Shown one piece after another: positions 45,801-53,635 of a stretch of DNA of 64,000 nucleotides; positions within the stretch are counted from its first letter, which is position 1, and each line of letters opens with the position of its first letter. The stretch is from a bacterium (lineage in GTDB: Bacteria > Electryoneota > RPQS01): positions 60,173 through 124,172 of the forward strand of contig JAHDVH010000006.1 in assembly GCA_023382385.1 (NCBI GenBank), given 5' to 3'. A program made the position numbers and the translations under genes. The notes beneath the pieces were generated by a model, which made no database searches, was not told the DNA's origin, and worked only from the letters and a program-made list of their open reading frames with translations.

Positions 45801-45960
45801 TTCGCTCCTGACCCTTCGAATAGTAAACGTCAAAGTGTTCAGACTGAATGTACCGCCAGTCGAAATCCACGTACTGCACCTTGTTCTTGCCGAATCCCTG
45901 CGCCATGGCACTGGATACTGCAAGAAGAAGCACGCCAATCAGACTAAGTGTGCGGTGCAT
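42853..45960 (-). CDS. Peptidase MA-type metallopeptidase / TolB-like propeller / Omp85-like barrel protein
   Basis: About 1035 residues from the ATG at 45960 (AAGGA nine bases upstream); the frame is open to 46038 but without a signal. Signal peptide LSLIGVLLLAVSSAMAQ. Residues ~30-290 form a gluzincin-like domain with HHELTHAVN (His134-Glu135, His138) and FTEGIAEYESRGGW supplying a third ligand, as in peptidase MA families. Residues ~310-620 hold PD40/TolB propeller repeats (LSPDGQKVAYLSDRSDYFD, WSPDGKRIAFIGMKSGQSDLY, ISPDGKFLVYVSD). The last ~330 residues are beta-barrel-like with FMGGVSNWINRRF, DVRGALFMDVGAAW and a terminal YYFSLGAEY, resembling Omp85-type surface antigens. The combination in one chain is distinctive. 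Function unknown. Confidence 0.75.
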   Translation of the reverse strand: MHRTLSLIGVLLLAVSSAMAQGFGKNKVQYVDFDWRYIQSEHFDVYYSKGQERIAEFTAETAERALKLIESSWSYTLEGRVKFIIYSSHNRFQQTNVSLSIQEESLGGFTEFLKNRVVLPYTGNYEAFRHVIHHELTHAVNLRMFYGTGFQSILIGVATSDIPLWFTEGIAEYESRGGWDVEADMFMRDATITGYLPPIDYLGGYFAYKGGQAVFYYLDRRYGKEKVGELVNKVRTSRELPRSLKSAVGTDMEDFNRAWQQWLRKIYWPGVVDYETPEDFAERVTNHRKIKNYVNNGAALSPDGQKVAYLSDRSDYFDVWLNDLETGKSHRLLRGERSGDFEQLKWLDARMSWSPDGESIVFASKAGAYDAINILDVSKREIVRRFRPKLDGIFNPTWSPDGKRIAFIGMKSGQSDLYYYELSGERLVQVTDDIFSDDDPAWGADSETLYFASDRKDSLRTSGYDAAFRMWEFDYRTMDIYRISPMAASCERLTHSEFHEKNPTISPDGKFLVYVSDSTGISNLYRKNLETGETVAITNALTGCFQPSYSPKSNRLVFSSFYEGGYDVYLLKSPDALPPKQPPLTAFRKHGSPEAIEPIAGESAESFTESMELRDNSREFSRYVFADGIGQVTALEERIREDSVNTRNPGGGFFSKKYRTKFTPDYVYATAAYSSFFGAQGTGQILFSDVLGNQLILLNTDLYYDFNNLDNSNFSAQYFYLPNRINYGAGLFRYVYYLDAGNVRDQTLQMQLDLSYPFSKYTRTELIVGGYGIDRAEWLPDQYGYYNYRKTARRRILMPELGYVHDTVVWGSTGPVNGTRYRLSGSYSPNLQSDKEHQEVWSSEFYTIKGDLRQYFRMGRDYSWASRFTAGYSGGPDTQRFFMGGVSNWINRRFENDEIPTDEINDFYFSSFITPFRGGDYFEKRGTGNRFFLTNQEFRFPVIRYLQMGWPLPIALVDVRGALFMDVGAAWFDDSFRITQVDDEGRRRLHDLQSAYGFGWRSNLGFLLLRWDVAWSTDGVDTSKPRYYFSLGAEY

Positions 45961-46039
45961 ACGTTGTGGTCCTTGAATAACATTGATTGTCCACTCTGGA
46001 AACTCTGAAGACATCACAGAAGTTTCCCTGTCATGCATG

Positions 46040-46071
46040 AAAACGACCCCGGAGCCTGCGCTGCGGGGCCG
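46040..46071 (-). terminator. Weak terminator after the HTH-receiver gene
   Basis: Minus strand: CGGCCCCG, 12-base loop, CGGGGTCG, then TTTTC. It lies 37 bases past the stop of the regulator gene. Confidence 0.5.
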
Positions 46072-46107
46072 AGCTGTGCAAGTTCACTGATCCAACCCTG
46101 GTCCCTA

Positions 46108-46677
46108 CTATGGCCCAAGCACTTGTGCCACCATTTCGAGCAACTCCTCGCTCTTTATTGGCTTGGTCAAGTAGTTGTAGGCCCCTTCTTTAATAACTTG
46201 GACAGTGTCCTCAATCTTGGGATAACCAGTCAGGATAACGATCATCGCCTGCGGGTCGACTGCCCGAATCTCGCGAAATACATCAATCCCGCTTCTGCCA
46301 CGTAATTTTACATCAAGAAATGTCAGGGCAGGTTGCTTTTCCTGATGCAAGGCGACGGCATCTTCACCGGTGGAAGCGGTCAGGACGTCATAACCCGCAG
46401 CTTGAAGCAGGTCTGACATGACCTGAAGAATCATGGCATCGTCGTCGACCACAAGCACATATGATGATCGAGGTTTCGACTCGGAAGCTTTCTGTTTCTC
46501 AATATTCTGGCGAATCTCCTCGAGATTTCGCTCGTCGTAGAGACGCCAACCACGCCAATCCCGCCTAACCTTGGTTATCAGGCCCTCGCGTTCCCACTTG
46601 AATAAAGTGGACTTAGAGATCTGCAAAGTTTCACAGACATCTTTGGAGGAGTAGAACTTGCCATCCTTGCCGCTCAT
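46108..46677 (-). CDS. MerR-like HTH and receiver-domain regulator
   Basis: 189 residues. Residues ~6-58 are a MerR/excisionase-type winged helix (YSSKDVCETLQISKSTLFKWE, then WRLYDERNLEEI). Residues 72-189 are a receiver: acidic pocket DDD at 78-80, phospho-acceptor Asp122 in FLDVKLRG, Thr150 and Lys172 (TKPI). The order is unusual, since most response regulators have the receiver first. No kinase gene is adjacent. The promoter carries a 25-base palindrome, suggesting autoregulation. Target genes are unknown; tatA lies just upstream on the same strand. Confidence 0.8.
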   Translation of the reverse strand: MSGKDGKFYSSKDVCETLQISKSTLFKWEREGLITKVRRDWRGWRLYDERNLEEIRQNIEKQKASESKPRSSYVLVVDDDAMILQVMSDLLQAAGYDVLTASTGEDAVALHQEKQPALTFLDVKLRGRSGIDVFREIRAVDPQAMIVILTGYPKIEDTVQVIKEGAYNYLTKPIKSEELLEMVAQVLGP

Positions 46678-46687
46678 AATACCTCAC

Positions 46688-46712
46688 TATATTAGTTATA
46701 GTAACTAATATA
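46688..46712 (-). promoter_or_regulatory. 25-base perfect palindrome overlapping the -10 box (candidate operator)
   Basis: Arms TATATTAGTTA and TAACTAATATA with a central TAG. It begins in the -10 box of the regulator promoter and ends 11 bases before the start codon. It is positioned to bind a dimeric regulator, most simply the HTH-receiver protein itself. Confidence 0.7.
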
Positions 46713-46735
46713 ACAATGGACGACGGAGATGTCAA
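46707..46735 (-). promoter_or_regulatory. Promoter of the HTH-receiver gene
   Basis: Minus-strand TTGACA (46730-46735), a 17-base spacer and TATATT (46707-46712): a near-consensus sigma-70 promoter located between tatA and the regulator gene. Confidence 0.8.
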
Positions 46736-46763
46736 GCTCAAATGACCCGAATCGGTGACCAAA

Positions 46764-46922
46764 TCACTCTTTCTTGCCAGTCGAATCGTCTCCACGCATA
46801 CCTTCTTTGAATTCCCGTGCTCCCTGGCCAATGCCGCGCATTAATTCGGGGATGCGTTTTGCCCCAAAAAGCAACAAAACGATCGCCATGATAAGCAGAA
46901 TTTCTGTCCAACCGAACCGCAT
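46764..46922 (-). CDS. tatA: Twin-arginine translocase subunit TatA
   Basis: A 52-residue protein. It begins [20 protein letters not shown], then [21 protein letters not shown] and a short charged tail. The membrane helix, the FG hinge and the amphipathic helix are the complete TatA plan, and GAGGAAA lies six bases upstream of the ATG. TatA multimers form the pore of the twin-arginine pathway, which exports folded proteins. No tatB or tatC is present in the window. Although very short, it is a confident gene. Confidence 0.88.
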   Translation of the reverse strand: MRFGWTEILLIMAIVLLLFGAKRIPELMRGIGQGAREFKEGMRGDDSTGKKE

Positions 46923-46999
46923 GGGCGTTTCCTCGTTAGATCCTCAACCTCTGTATGACCAAGAAATTAACGAATTATAATCGGGATTTACAAGTCTAC

Positions 47000-49867
47000 C
47001 TAGTTGCTGGACCGCACAAGATAGAAGGCGGAGCCGAGCGATTGTATGACGTTGCTGTCAACAAAAGTCGTGTCGGCCGTCTGGGCAATGGGGGTGTCAA
47101 AGGGTCCAGTAGGGCTAGTGGAGCGATATACCAGATAGTTCGGGGCACCTGTCGGCTGCCAATTCAGGATAATGTCATTGCCCGAGGCAGTAATGACCAC
47201 GGTGGGTGGAAAGAGCGGCCAGCCGCTGACACGAATCATACGGAGACCCGACCTTGTAGAAGGATGGAGGCCATCTTCGGGTAACCAAGCCTCTTCGCAC
47301 GGGTCCCAGACCAAAGAGCGCGCCAACCCTGCACCAGAGCTATCCAACCCAAAAGCCGTCGAGCAAGCCGAAACTCCCACGAAAAAGTCTCCAGTGACTG
47401 TGATCGCGCTCAAACCAGGGTCTATTAACACTACGTGGCCCCAGCCTGGACTTTGACCGTAAACTCCCGTAATTGGGTTAGGTAGAACTCCTGCGGTGAA
47501 CTGCCCCAAGGTGTCGCCCGGAAAACCGCCAATCCCATTTGCGTCCAGTACTAAGACTCTTGCTTGCGAGTGCAAGGTGTCCGGCTTGCGGACCGATGCC
47601 GCGAAGTCTGCCGCGCATAAAACGAACGGCGTAGCAGGAGGAGTGAAACGAGTTGCCCACAGAAACCCGGCATCGGGACTCCACTGGTAGGACTCCGCAG
47701 AACCGTCGTCATAATCAGTCACTACCCCGCATTCAGGGAACACTCGAAAACTGTGCGTGTCCGTCCGCGAAACCAAGTCTTCTGCATCTGTGACTTCCAA
47801 ATAGTATCGGTAGAAACCCTCAACAAACTCTGCTTCAACGCTGTGCTTGCCGCCGCCAATTGGAGAAAGTTCGAGCATGTCAGACGACACGAAATTGTCA
47901 GAAGACCAAATCATGCGAGGCACGCCGAAGGCGCCGTCATCTGTGACAAAGCAGAAAAGGCTTATGACACCCGGGACGTAGTCGCAGACCGGATTGTGCC
48001 CGATAACGGGAGGCTGGTTGAAAACTGTGATAGAGAAATCGCCGCCGGATGTATCGCCAACCTGCGGCAAACTTAGTGACCGAATCCGCAAACGAGCGTT
48101 TTCTGTCGCCGGACCGGTAACGAGCCAATTGTAAGGTGCGCTTCCTGCCGGAACACTTCCAATGATCTGTTCCCAACTTCCAGAGGGGTAATCCCGATTG
48201 ATCTCAATCGCGATCTGCCCCGTCAAGTTGGTCTGGGACCATAGCACGGTTTCATTTACTCCAGACGTGAAAGACTCCCCACCGTTTGGCCGAGTAAGTG
48301 TCAGTGTCGGGAGCAGTATTCGGAACATTCCAGAGCTATCGGCTAATGCCGGAGCTTCAACGCTGGACACCCGAATCAGGGCTGAATCTGTTGCTGTCCC
48401 CGTGGCAGTCCATATGTAAGAGCCGGAGTTCGGCACAGAGGCAGCAAGTAATTCCCAAGTGCCCATTGACGGAACACGTTGCAACTCGAGGCGAACGTTG
48501 CCAGGCAAACCCGATGCTAACCAATTCACTTCGACCAGTGAACCAATCGCGTAGGAGCTGCCGTCAATCGGTGTCAGGACCGCAAGCTCGCGCTGAGTTA
48601 TTGAGAAGTTCGCATCAGACAGGTCGGAATAGGCAGGAGTACTGTCCATCTCAACTTTGACACGTGCAGACGAAGTAGCGGAACCGAAGGCAATCCACTT
48701 GAATGCGCCATCGTTTTCAGTCCCGGATACGAGGTTCACGAACTGACCCGCAGGACCCGTTCTGCTCAAAGAGATAGAGACGGTTCCCGTGTAACTTGTC
48801 GTGTTCCATGAAATCAAGACGGTATCCCCCGTGCCAAAACTCTCCCCACCGTTGGGCGACTCGACGGTTATGGAGGGTGGAGGTGTGACCTGCCTCACAA
48901 TGCTCAGCATAACCGGAAGGTGATCGGACGCAGCGTGCAACGCGTCTGCAATGCTGTCGGGTACGGCGAAATTTGTTCCATTATTCACTGCTTGTCCGAA
49001 GTGCGCGCCGTCATTGCCGAAAGTTACATAGCTACCGGGAACAAGCTGCCAACCTGGCAGAGTTTGAAATGGGGTGGTGGGAAGTAGGAAGTCAAATCGG
49101 TCGTCCAATCCACCTGTCGCTCCGCCATCGCCAAGATTTGCCACTCGAGGGGACTGCGTGTGGATTGCGGCAAACGTTGCATTGTCGTGCCAGCTTCCGG
49201 GCATGCCCAGCGGGTCGTATACCCTTCCGTCATTGTCGGACTGGCTGCCAATCAATTCTTGATACGCGGCCTCAGTACTCGTGTACAAGTTGAAGTCGCC
49301 ACCAACTATGTAGTATCCCGGCCCCAGAGAGTTCAGGTGGTTTCTTAGTGTGTCAGCTTCTGCGAAGCGTGCGGACTCTTCGCCCATTGAAGACCGAAAG
49401 TGTGCAGAGTAGATTCGAATATCGAGTGAGTCGGAGAATACACCGGCAGGTCTGAGAACGTAACCGTTGATGTCCCGCAGCATCGTAGCAAGGACAATCT
49501 GTGATAGGAAAGAAACCCGCGCGGGTTTGTAGAAGAGAGCATTATCGGAGTCCGGCCCATTGGAAAATGGAGCGCTCGCATAAGTTCCCGGTTGACCGCT
49601 GTTCAGCACCTGACTTAGGAACTCAGAGACACCTGCGCTGGAAGTCATTTCCTGCACGATGAGCACGTCGGGGTTCATTGCACGCAAAACCTTACGGAAT
49701 TCTGGATTCCGAGTCGCGGAACTATTGCCGGGGTAATTCAGCACATTGTAAGTGGCCACTTTGAGGGTGTCGTAGGTTTGGGCCTGCGCAGACAAAGTCC
49801 CCAGCATGAGCAGGGTCAGGAGTATCAAGTAAAGTCTTGGCGTGTTCATCTTCTTACGTTGGTTCAT
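47000..49867 (-). CDS. Secreted endonuclease/exonuclease/phosphatase-like protein with Ig-like repeats
   Basis: About 955 residues from the ATG at 49867; ATG 49849 is also possible and gives a signal peptide (LYLILLTLLMLGTLSAQAQ). Residues ~25-310 form an EEP-fold domain: KVATYNVLNYPG, NPDVLIVQEM, IYSAHFRSS, YIVGGDFNLYTS and the catalytic ASDHLPVMLSI. Three repeats of about 95 residues follow, each starting with a TxxxPNGGESF-like phrase and VLISWNTT-type strand, then two beta-rich modules and an FN3-like end (VYRSTSPTGPFDTP). No YPNPFNP sorting tail is present, unlike the subtilases. A secreted DNase or phosphodiesterase is likely; the substrate is unknown. Confidence 0.8.
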   Translation of the reverse strand: MNQRKKMNTPRLYLILLTLLMLGTLSAQAQTYDTLKVATYNVLNYPGNSSATRNPEFRKVLRAMNPDVLIVQEMTSSAGVSEFLSQVLNSGQPGTYASAPFSNGPDSDNALFYKPARVSFLSQIVLATMLRDINGYVLRPAGVFSDSLDIRIYSAHFRSSMGEESARFAEADTLRNHLNSLGPGYYIVGGDFNLYTSTEAAYQELIGSQSDNDGRVYDPLGMPGSWHDNATFAAIHTQSPRVANLGDGGATGGLDDRFDFLLPTTPFQTLPGWQLVPGSYVTFGNDGAHFGQAVNNGTNFAVPDSIADALHAASDHLPVMLSIVRQVTPPPSITVESPNGGESFGTGDTVLISWNTTSYTGTVSISLSRTGPAGQFVNLVSGTENDGAFKWIAFGSATSSARVKVEMDSTPAYSDLSDANFSITQRELAVLTPIDGSSYAIGSLVEVNWLASGLPGNVRLELQRVPSMGTWELLAASVPNSGSYIWTATGTATDSALIRVSSVEAPALADSSGMFRILLPTLTLTRPNGGESFTSGVNETVLWSQTNLTGQIAIEINRDYPSGSWEQIIGSVPAGSAPYNWLVTGPATENARLRIRSLSLPQVGDTSGGDFSITVFNQPPVIGHNPVCDYVPGVISLFCFVTDDGAFGVPRMIWSSDNFVSSDMLELSPIGGGKHSVEAEFVEGFYRYYLEVTDAEDLVSRTDTHSFRVFPECGVVTDYDDGSAESYQWSPDAGFLWATRFTPPATPFVLCAADFAASVRKPDTLHSQARVLVLDANGIGGFPGDTLGQFTAGVLPNPITGVYGQSPGWGHVVLIDPGLSAITVTGDFFVGVSACSTAFGLDSSGAGLARSLVWDPCEEAWLPEDGLHPSTRSGLRMIRVSGWPLFPPTVVITASGNDIILNWQPTGAPNYLVYRSTSPTGPFDTPIAQTADTTFVDSNVIQSLGSAFYLVRSSN

Positions 49868-49945
49868 CCGGTCAAGGAACATCCAATAATTTACTACCAA
49901 ACCAGCGCGTTTGCAAGCGACGGGTGCTGTAAGCTGATAAAATAC

Positions 49946-49974
49946 TTGACCTTTAGATTGCAGTTCGGTATATT
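49946..49974 (+). promoter_or_regulatory. Promoter for the hsp20-lon operon
   Basis: TTGACC (49946-49951), 17-base spacer, TATATT (49969-49974), about 88 bases before the hsp20 start. No CIRCE or other heat-shock operator is recognised. Confidence 0.65.
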
Positions 49975-50061
49975 CTTGGATAAGGACGAAAACTCTAAGT
50001 TCAAAACAATCAAACAGGCTCTGCTCGGCTCAACCGCAGGCTGGGTCTTGGGAGAGAGGCG

Positions 50062-50538
50062 ATGAGAGACAAGATTCCTCTATTGGCTCGGATAGCACGC
50101 CCCAAGAGGCGTCGTGAAGACATCAGGGAGTTTCGCTTCGAGTACATTCGCATAGAGCAAGGCACTAGGCCATTACCCTGGGGTGAGCAATCCCAATGGG
50201 TTCCGCCGGTGGACGTTTATGGAAATGAGCAGTCGCTGGTTGTCGAAGTGCACTTGCCAGGTGTCAGGCCAGAAGACACCCGGATTGAATTTGGCCAAAA
50301 CTTCGTTCGGGTCTCCGGGAGCCGGCATGACGTTGAGGTAGCTGGCCGGCGCGATTACTTCCACATGGAGATTGAGCGCGGACAATTCCAAAGAGTGATT
50401 CAATTGCCGGAAGGTGTTACAACAACTGATTATGATGCGAGATTCGAGCAGGGAGTACTCCGAATGACTTTCCCCTATCAAGGCAAGTCTTGGGGGACTG
50501 CCCGTAGTGCGGATCGCTTCCCCGAGGAGTGGTCATGA
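50062..50538 (+). CDS. Hsp20/alpha-crystallin family small heat-shock protein
   Basis: 158 residues. The alpha-crystallin domain spans about 48-142: WVPPVDVYGNEQSLVVEVHLPGV, EFGQNFVRVSGSRHDV, YFHMEIERGQFQRVIQLPEGV and the closing ARFEQGVLRMTFP, which carries the G.L.. pattern. The protein holds unfolding proteins in a refoldable state in the cytoplasm. A basic N-terminal arm precedes the domain. Its stop overlaps the lon start (ATGA), so chaperone and protease are translationally coupled. Secure family call. Confidence 0.92.
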   Translation: MRDKIPLLARIARPKRRREDIREFRFEYIRIEQGTRPLPWGEQSQWVPPVDVYGNEQSLVVEVHLPGVRPEDTRIEFGQNFVRVSGSRHDVEVAGRRDYFHMEIERGQFQRVIQLPEGVTTTDYDARFEQGVLRMTFPYQGKSWGTARSADRFPEEWS

Positions 50539-52937
50539 GTGATGGCCAAGACACCAGTAAGACATCTGGAAATGGGGGGGAAGCAGAAGGACGTGACGGC
50601 CTGATTCGCATTCCTGAAGTCTGTCCCGCGCTGCTGCTCAACGACGTCCTGATCTTCCCTAACACCATAGTGCCATTGGCCATCTCATCTCCGGCCATGA
50701 TTGCGATGGTGAATGATGTGCTGTCCGGTCACCGCGTCGTGGCGGCATTCTCCCGCGCGCAGTCGCCTGCTACCGACAAGCCAGAAGATCAGTTCTACGA
50801 ATACGGGACAGCGGCACACATCATGAAGATGTTCCGCATGCCGGACGAATCGATCCGCGTCCTGATCCAGGGGATGGTGCGCGTCAAGAGACTGGAGATA
50901 GTCTCGACCGAGCCGTATCTTCAAGTGAAGATACTGCCGCAGCCGATTTCGCGATCGACAAACATAAAGATCGAAGGTTTGACGCGAAAGGTAGTCAGCG
51001 ATTTCTCCAAGTATTCCGAAGAGCACGCGTTGCCTGACGAAGTTCGTATTGCAATTCATAACATTTCGGATCCGGGTGCTCTCGCTGATATTGTCGCTTC
51101 AAATCTTAACTTGCCGATTGCCGAAAAGCAGGCGATTCTCGAGCAAAACGATCTCGAGGGACGCTTGACGCTAGTCGCGACTCACTTGGCCCGCGAGCTG
51201 GAGCTGCTGCGCATCGGCAGCGAGATTCGCGGAAAAGTAGAGCGGGAACTTGAGAGCAATCAGAAGGAATATTTTCTGCGTGAGCAGATGAAGGCGATCA
51301 AGCGCGAGTTAGGCGAAGAAAGCGAGTCGAGCGCAGAGGTTTCCGAATTCGAAAGAAGGATCAAAGAGGCAGGATTGCCGGAGCATGCTGCTGCCGCGGC
51401 GATGAAGGAACTCGAGCGGATGCGCATGATGTCGATCTCTTCCGCCGAGTATTCGGTTTCTCGTACTTATGTTGACTGGCTGGTGAGCATGCCGTGGAAA
51501 AAGTCAACTGTTGATGAGCTTGATCTGAAGCAAGCACAAAGCGAGCTTGACGAAGATCATTACGGATTGAACGAAGTTAAGACTCGCATTCTCGAGTTCC
51601 TTGCCGTTCGGAAATTAAAGAAGGATAATCGCGGGCCCATTCTCTGCTTCGCGGGCCCGCCTGGAGTGGGCAAGACTTCGCTGGGCCGTTCCATTGCTCG
51701 CTCGATGAATAGGGAATTTGTGCGCATGAGTCTGGGTGGAGTGCGAGACGAGGCCGAGATACGAGGACACCGTCGCACGTACGTCGGTGCCATGCCGGGA
51801 CGGATAGTGCAATCCATTCGCAAGGTGGGTGTCAATAATCCCGTGATCATGCTGGATGAGATCGACAAGCTTGGAATGGATTTTCGCGGTGATCCTGCCT
51901 CTGCGCTGCTCGAAGTTCTCGACCCGGCGCAGAACAATACTTTCAGCGATCACTACCTTGACGTGGAGTTCGACTTATCTTCCGTGTTTTTCATCACGAC
52001 GGCGAATGACATGGGCCAGATTCCCGGACCCTTGCGCGATCGAATGGAGATTATTGAGATTCCGAGCTATATTACCGATGAAAAAGTGCAAATCGGTATG
52101 CGGTATCTCATGGCTCGGCAGATTGAGGAAGCCGGACTGAAAAAATCGCACTTGACGATCACGGAAGACGGAATGCGTGCCATTATTCGGGGATACACTC
52201 GTGAGGCCGGCGTTCGCAAGCTGGAGCAGAAGATAGGAGCCATTTCACGGAAGATTGCACGCTCAGTTGCCGAAGGCAAAAGGATGCGTGTCAGTATCAC
52301 AGCTAAGAACGTCGCAACATACTTAGGTCCTGCCCCGTATGGAGAAGATACGCTGCCGGATCATCCGCAAGTTGGAATTGCACTGGGTCTTGCCTGGACG
52401 CCAGTCGGCGGTGAGATTCTCGTGATTGAGTCAACTGCAATGCCGGGAAGCGGCAAGCTGAGTGTCACTGGACGTTTGGGCGAAGTAATGAAAGAGTCTG
52501 CGCAAATTGCACTTTCTTACCTGCGAGCGCATTCAGTGAAATGGGACATCGAAGAAGAGAAGTTCTCAAAACAGGACATTCACCTTCACGTCCCTGAAGG
52601 TGCGCAGCCAAAGGAAGGTCCGAGTGCCGGAATCGCGTTGACAACTTCATTGGCATCAGTGTTGTCGGGAAAGCCTGCACGAAGTGACCTGTGCATGACG
52701 GGAGAAATAACATTGACGGGGCAGGTGCTCCCTGTGGGAGGAATTCGCGAGAAGATTGTCGCAGCCGCTCGTAGAGGAATCACCACGATCATTATGCCAA
52801 AGTCCAACGAGAAGGATCTCTTTTACGTTCCGGATAACATCAAATCGGCGCTGCGCTTCCACTTTGTTGATGATCTTGAGCAAGCCTTAAGTATCACTCT
52901 CAAAACTCGTGCAGGGAAGCGCGAGAGGAAAAAATAA
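50535..52937 (+). CDS. lon: ATP-dependent protease Lon
   Basis: 800 residues from the ATG at 50535, with AGGAG six bases upstream and the ATG overlapping the hsp20 stop; a GTG at 50529 is possible. LON N-terminal domain: PALLLNDVLIFPNTIVPLAI. AAA+ domain: Walker A GPPGVGKTSLGRSIA near 373 and Walker B VIMLDEIDKLG. Protease domain: catalytic Ser ~697 in PKEGPSAGIAL and Lys ~740 in GGIREKIVAAARR, 43 residues apart as in E. coli Lon. Lon degrades misfolded and short-lived regulatory proteins. Secure. Confidence 0.97.
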   Translation: MSDGQDTSKTSGNGGEAEGRDGLIRIPEVCPALLLNDVLIFPNTIVPLAISSPAMIAMVNDVLSGHRVVAAFSRAQSPATDKPEDQFYEYGTAAHIMKMFRMPDESIRVLIQGMVRVKRLEIVSTEPYLQVKILPQPISRSTNIKIEGLTRKVVSDFSKYSEEHALPDEVRIAIHNISDPGALADIVASNLNLPIAEKQAILEQNDLEGRLTLVATHLARELELLRIGSEIRGKVERELESNQKEYFLREQMKAIKRELGEESESSAEVSEFERRIKEAGLPEHAAAAAMKELERMRMMSISSAEYSVSRTYVDWLVSMPWKKSTVDELDLKQAQSELDEDHYGLNEVKTRILEFLAVRKLKKDNRGPILCFAGPPGVGKTSLGRSIARSMNREFVRMSLGGVRDEAEIRGHRRTYVGAMPGRIVQSIRKVGVNNPVIMLDEIDKLGMDFRGDPASALLEVLDPAQNNTFSDHYLDVEFDLSSVFFITTANDMGQIPGPLRDRMEIIEIPSYITDEKVQIGMRYLMARQIEEAGLKKSHLTITEDGMRAIIRGYTREAGVRKLEQKIGAISRKIARSVAEGKRMRVSITAKNVATYLGPAPYGEDTLPDHPQVGIALGLAWTPVGGEILVIESTAMPGSGKLSVTGRLGEVMKESAQIALSYLRAHSVKWDIEEEKFSKQDIHLHVPEGAQPKEGPSAGIALTTSLASVLSGKPARSDLCMTGEITLTGQVLPVGGIREKIVAAARRGITTIIMPKSNEKDLFYVPDNIKSALRFHFVDDLEQALSITLKTRAGKRERKK

Positions 52938-53622
52938 GAGTGTCGACCACTTGAACTTGCAGAGGTCACGAGTTCGAGAGTGGCCAATCTGGTCGCTAAT
53001 CTACGCACCACTGTGCGCTCATTGTCGCAGGACTATTCCGGCCTCTGTCGTACTGTTTTGTGATGCCTGCTGGGCCGAACTGCCGCGAGCAGAAAAGACG
53101 CCTTCCGACAGACTGCCGAAGCACATTGACGGACTACATGCAGCTTTCGCTTATCGCGAAGGCTCGGTGACGCGTGAGATAGTCCACTCCCTCAAGTTTG
53201 AAGGTGCGATTGAGTTGGCGCCTCGCATGGTGGAAATGATGCTGCGCACCATTCCAATCGGTTTCCTGAACAGTGATGATGTCTGGGTGCCGGTACCGCT
53301 GCATTGGATACGAAAAGGTGATCGTTCGTTTAATCAAAGCCAACTACTGACACGCGAACTGTGCAAACGCATTGGAGGGACGATTTCGGAAGTCCTCCGG
53401 CGTGTTCGGAATACGCCCGCGCAGTCAGGTCAGGGTATTCGGAAGCGCACCAAGAACGTGCGCGGTGCATTTCGATATGTTAGAAGCAAGGCAATTCCCG
53501 AATCTGTCATGTTGGTGGATGATGTCGTGACCACCGGTGCGACCGTATCGGAATGTGCAAGAGTGCTGAAGCAATCGGGCGTAAAGCAGGTACGCGTCTT
53601 AACATTCGCTCGCGCTGAATAG
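52909..53622 (+). CDS. comF: ComF-family amidophosphoribosyltransferase-like protein
   Basis: 237 residues if read from GTG 52909, which overlaps the end of lon; no good ribosome binding site is visible and an internal TTG could also serve, so the start is uncertain. A zinc-ribbon (PLCAHCRRTIP, FCDACWAEL) precedes the type I phosphoribosyltransferase domain with VPVPLHWIRKGDRSFNQSQLL, RVRNTPAQSGQGIRKR and the PRPP loop VMLVDDVVTTGATV. ComF proteins are linked to DNA uptake during natural competence, which fits a genome with type IV pili; the biochemical role is still unclear in general. Confidence 0.85.
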   Translation: MQGSARGKNKSVDHLNLQRSRVREWPIWSLIYAPLCAHCRRTIPASVVLFCDACWAELPRAEKTPSDRLPKHIDGLHAAFAYREGSVTREIVHSLKFEGAIELAPRMVEMMLRTIPIGFLNSDDVWVPVPLHWIRKGDRSFNQSQLLTRELCKRIGGTISEVLRRVRNTPAQSGQGIRKRTKNVRGAFRYVRSKAIPESVMLVDDVVTTGATVSECARVLKQSGVKQVRVLTFARAE

Positions 53623-53635
53623 CAAAAAGGAACAA

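Noticed and set aside
45961-46038. N-terminal extension of the metallopeptidase-barrel protein
   Set aside because: The ATG at 45960 gives a proper signal peptide and ribosome binding site; the extension hides the signal.
47753-49348. Several + strand frames of 60-120 codons
   Set aside because: Shadows of the minus-strand nuclease-like gene with no start signals or recognisable domains.
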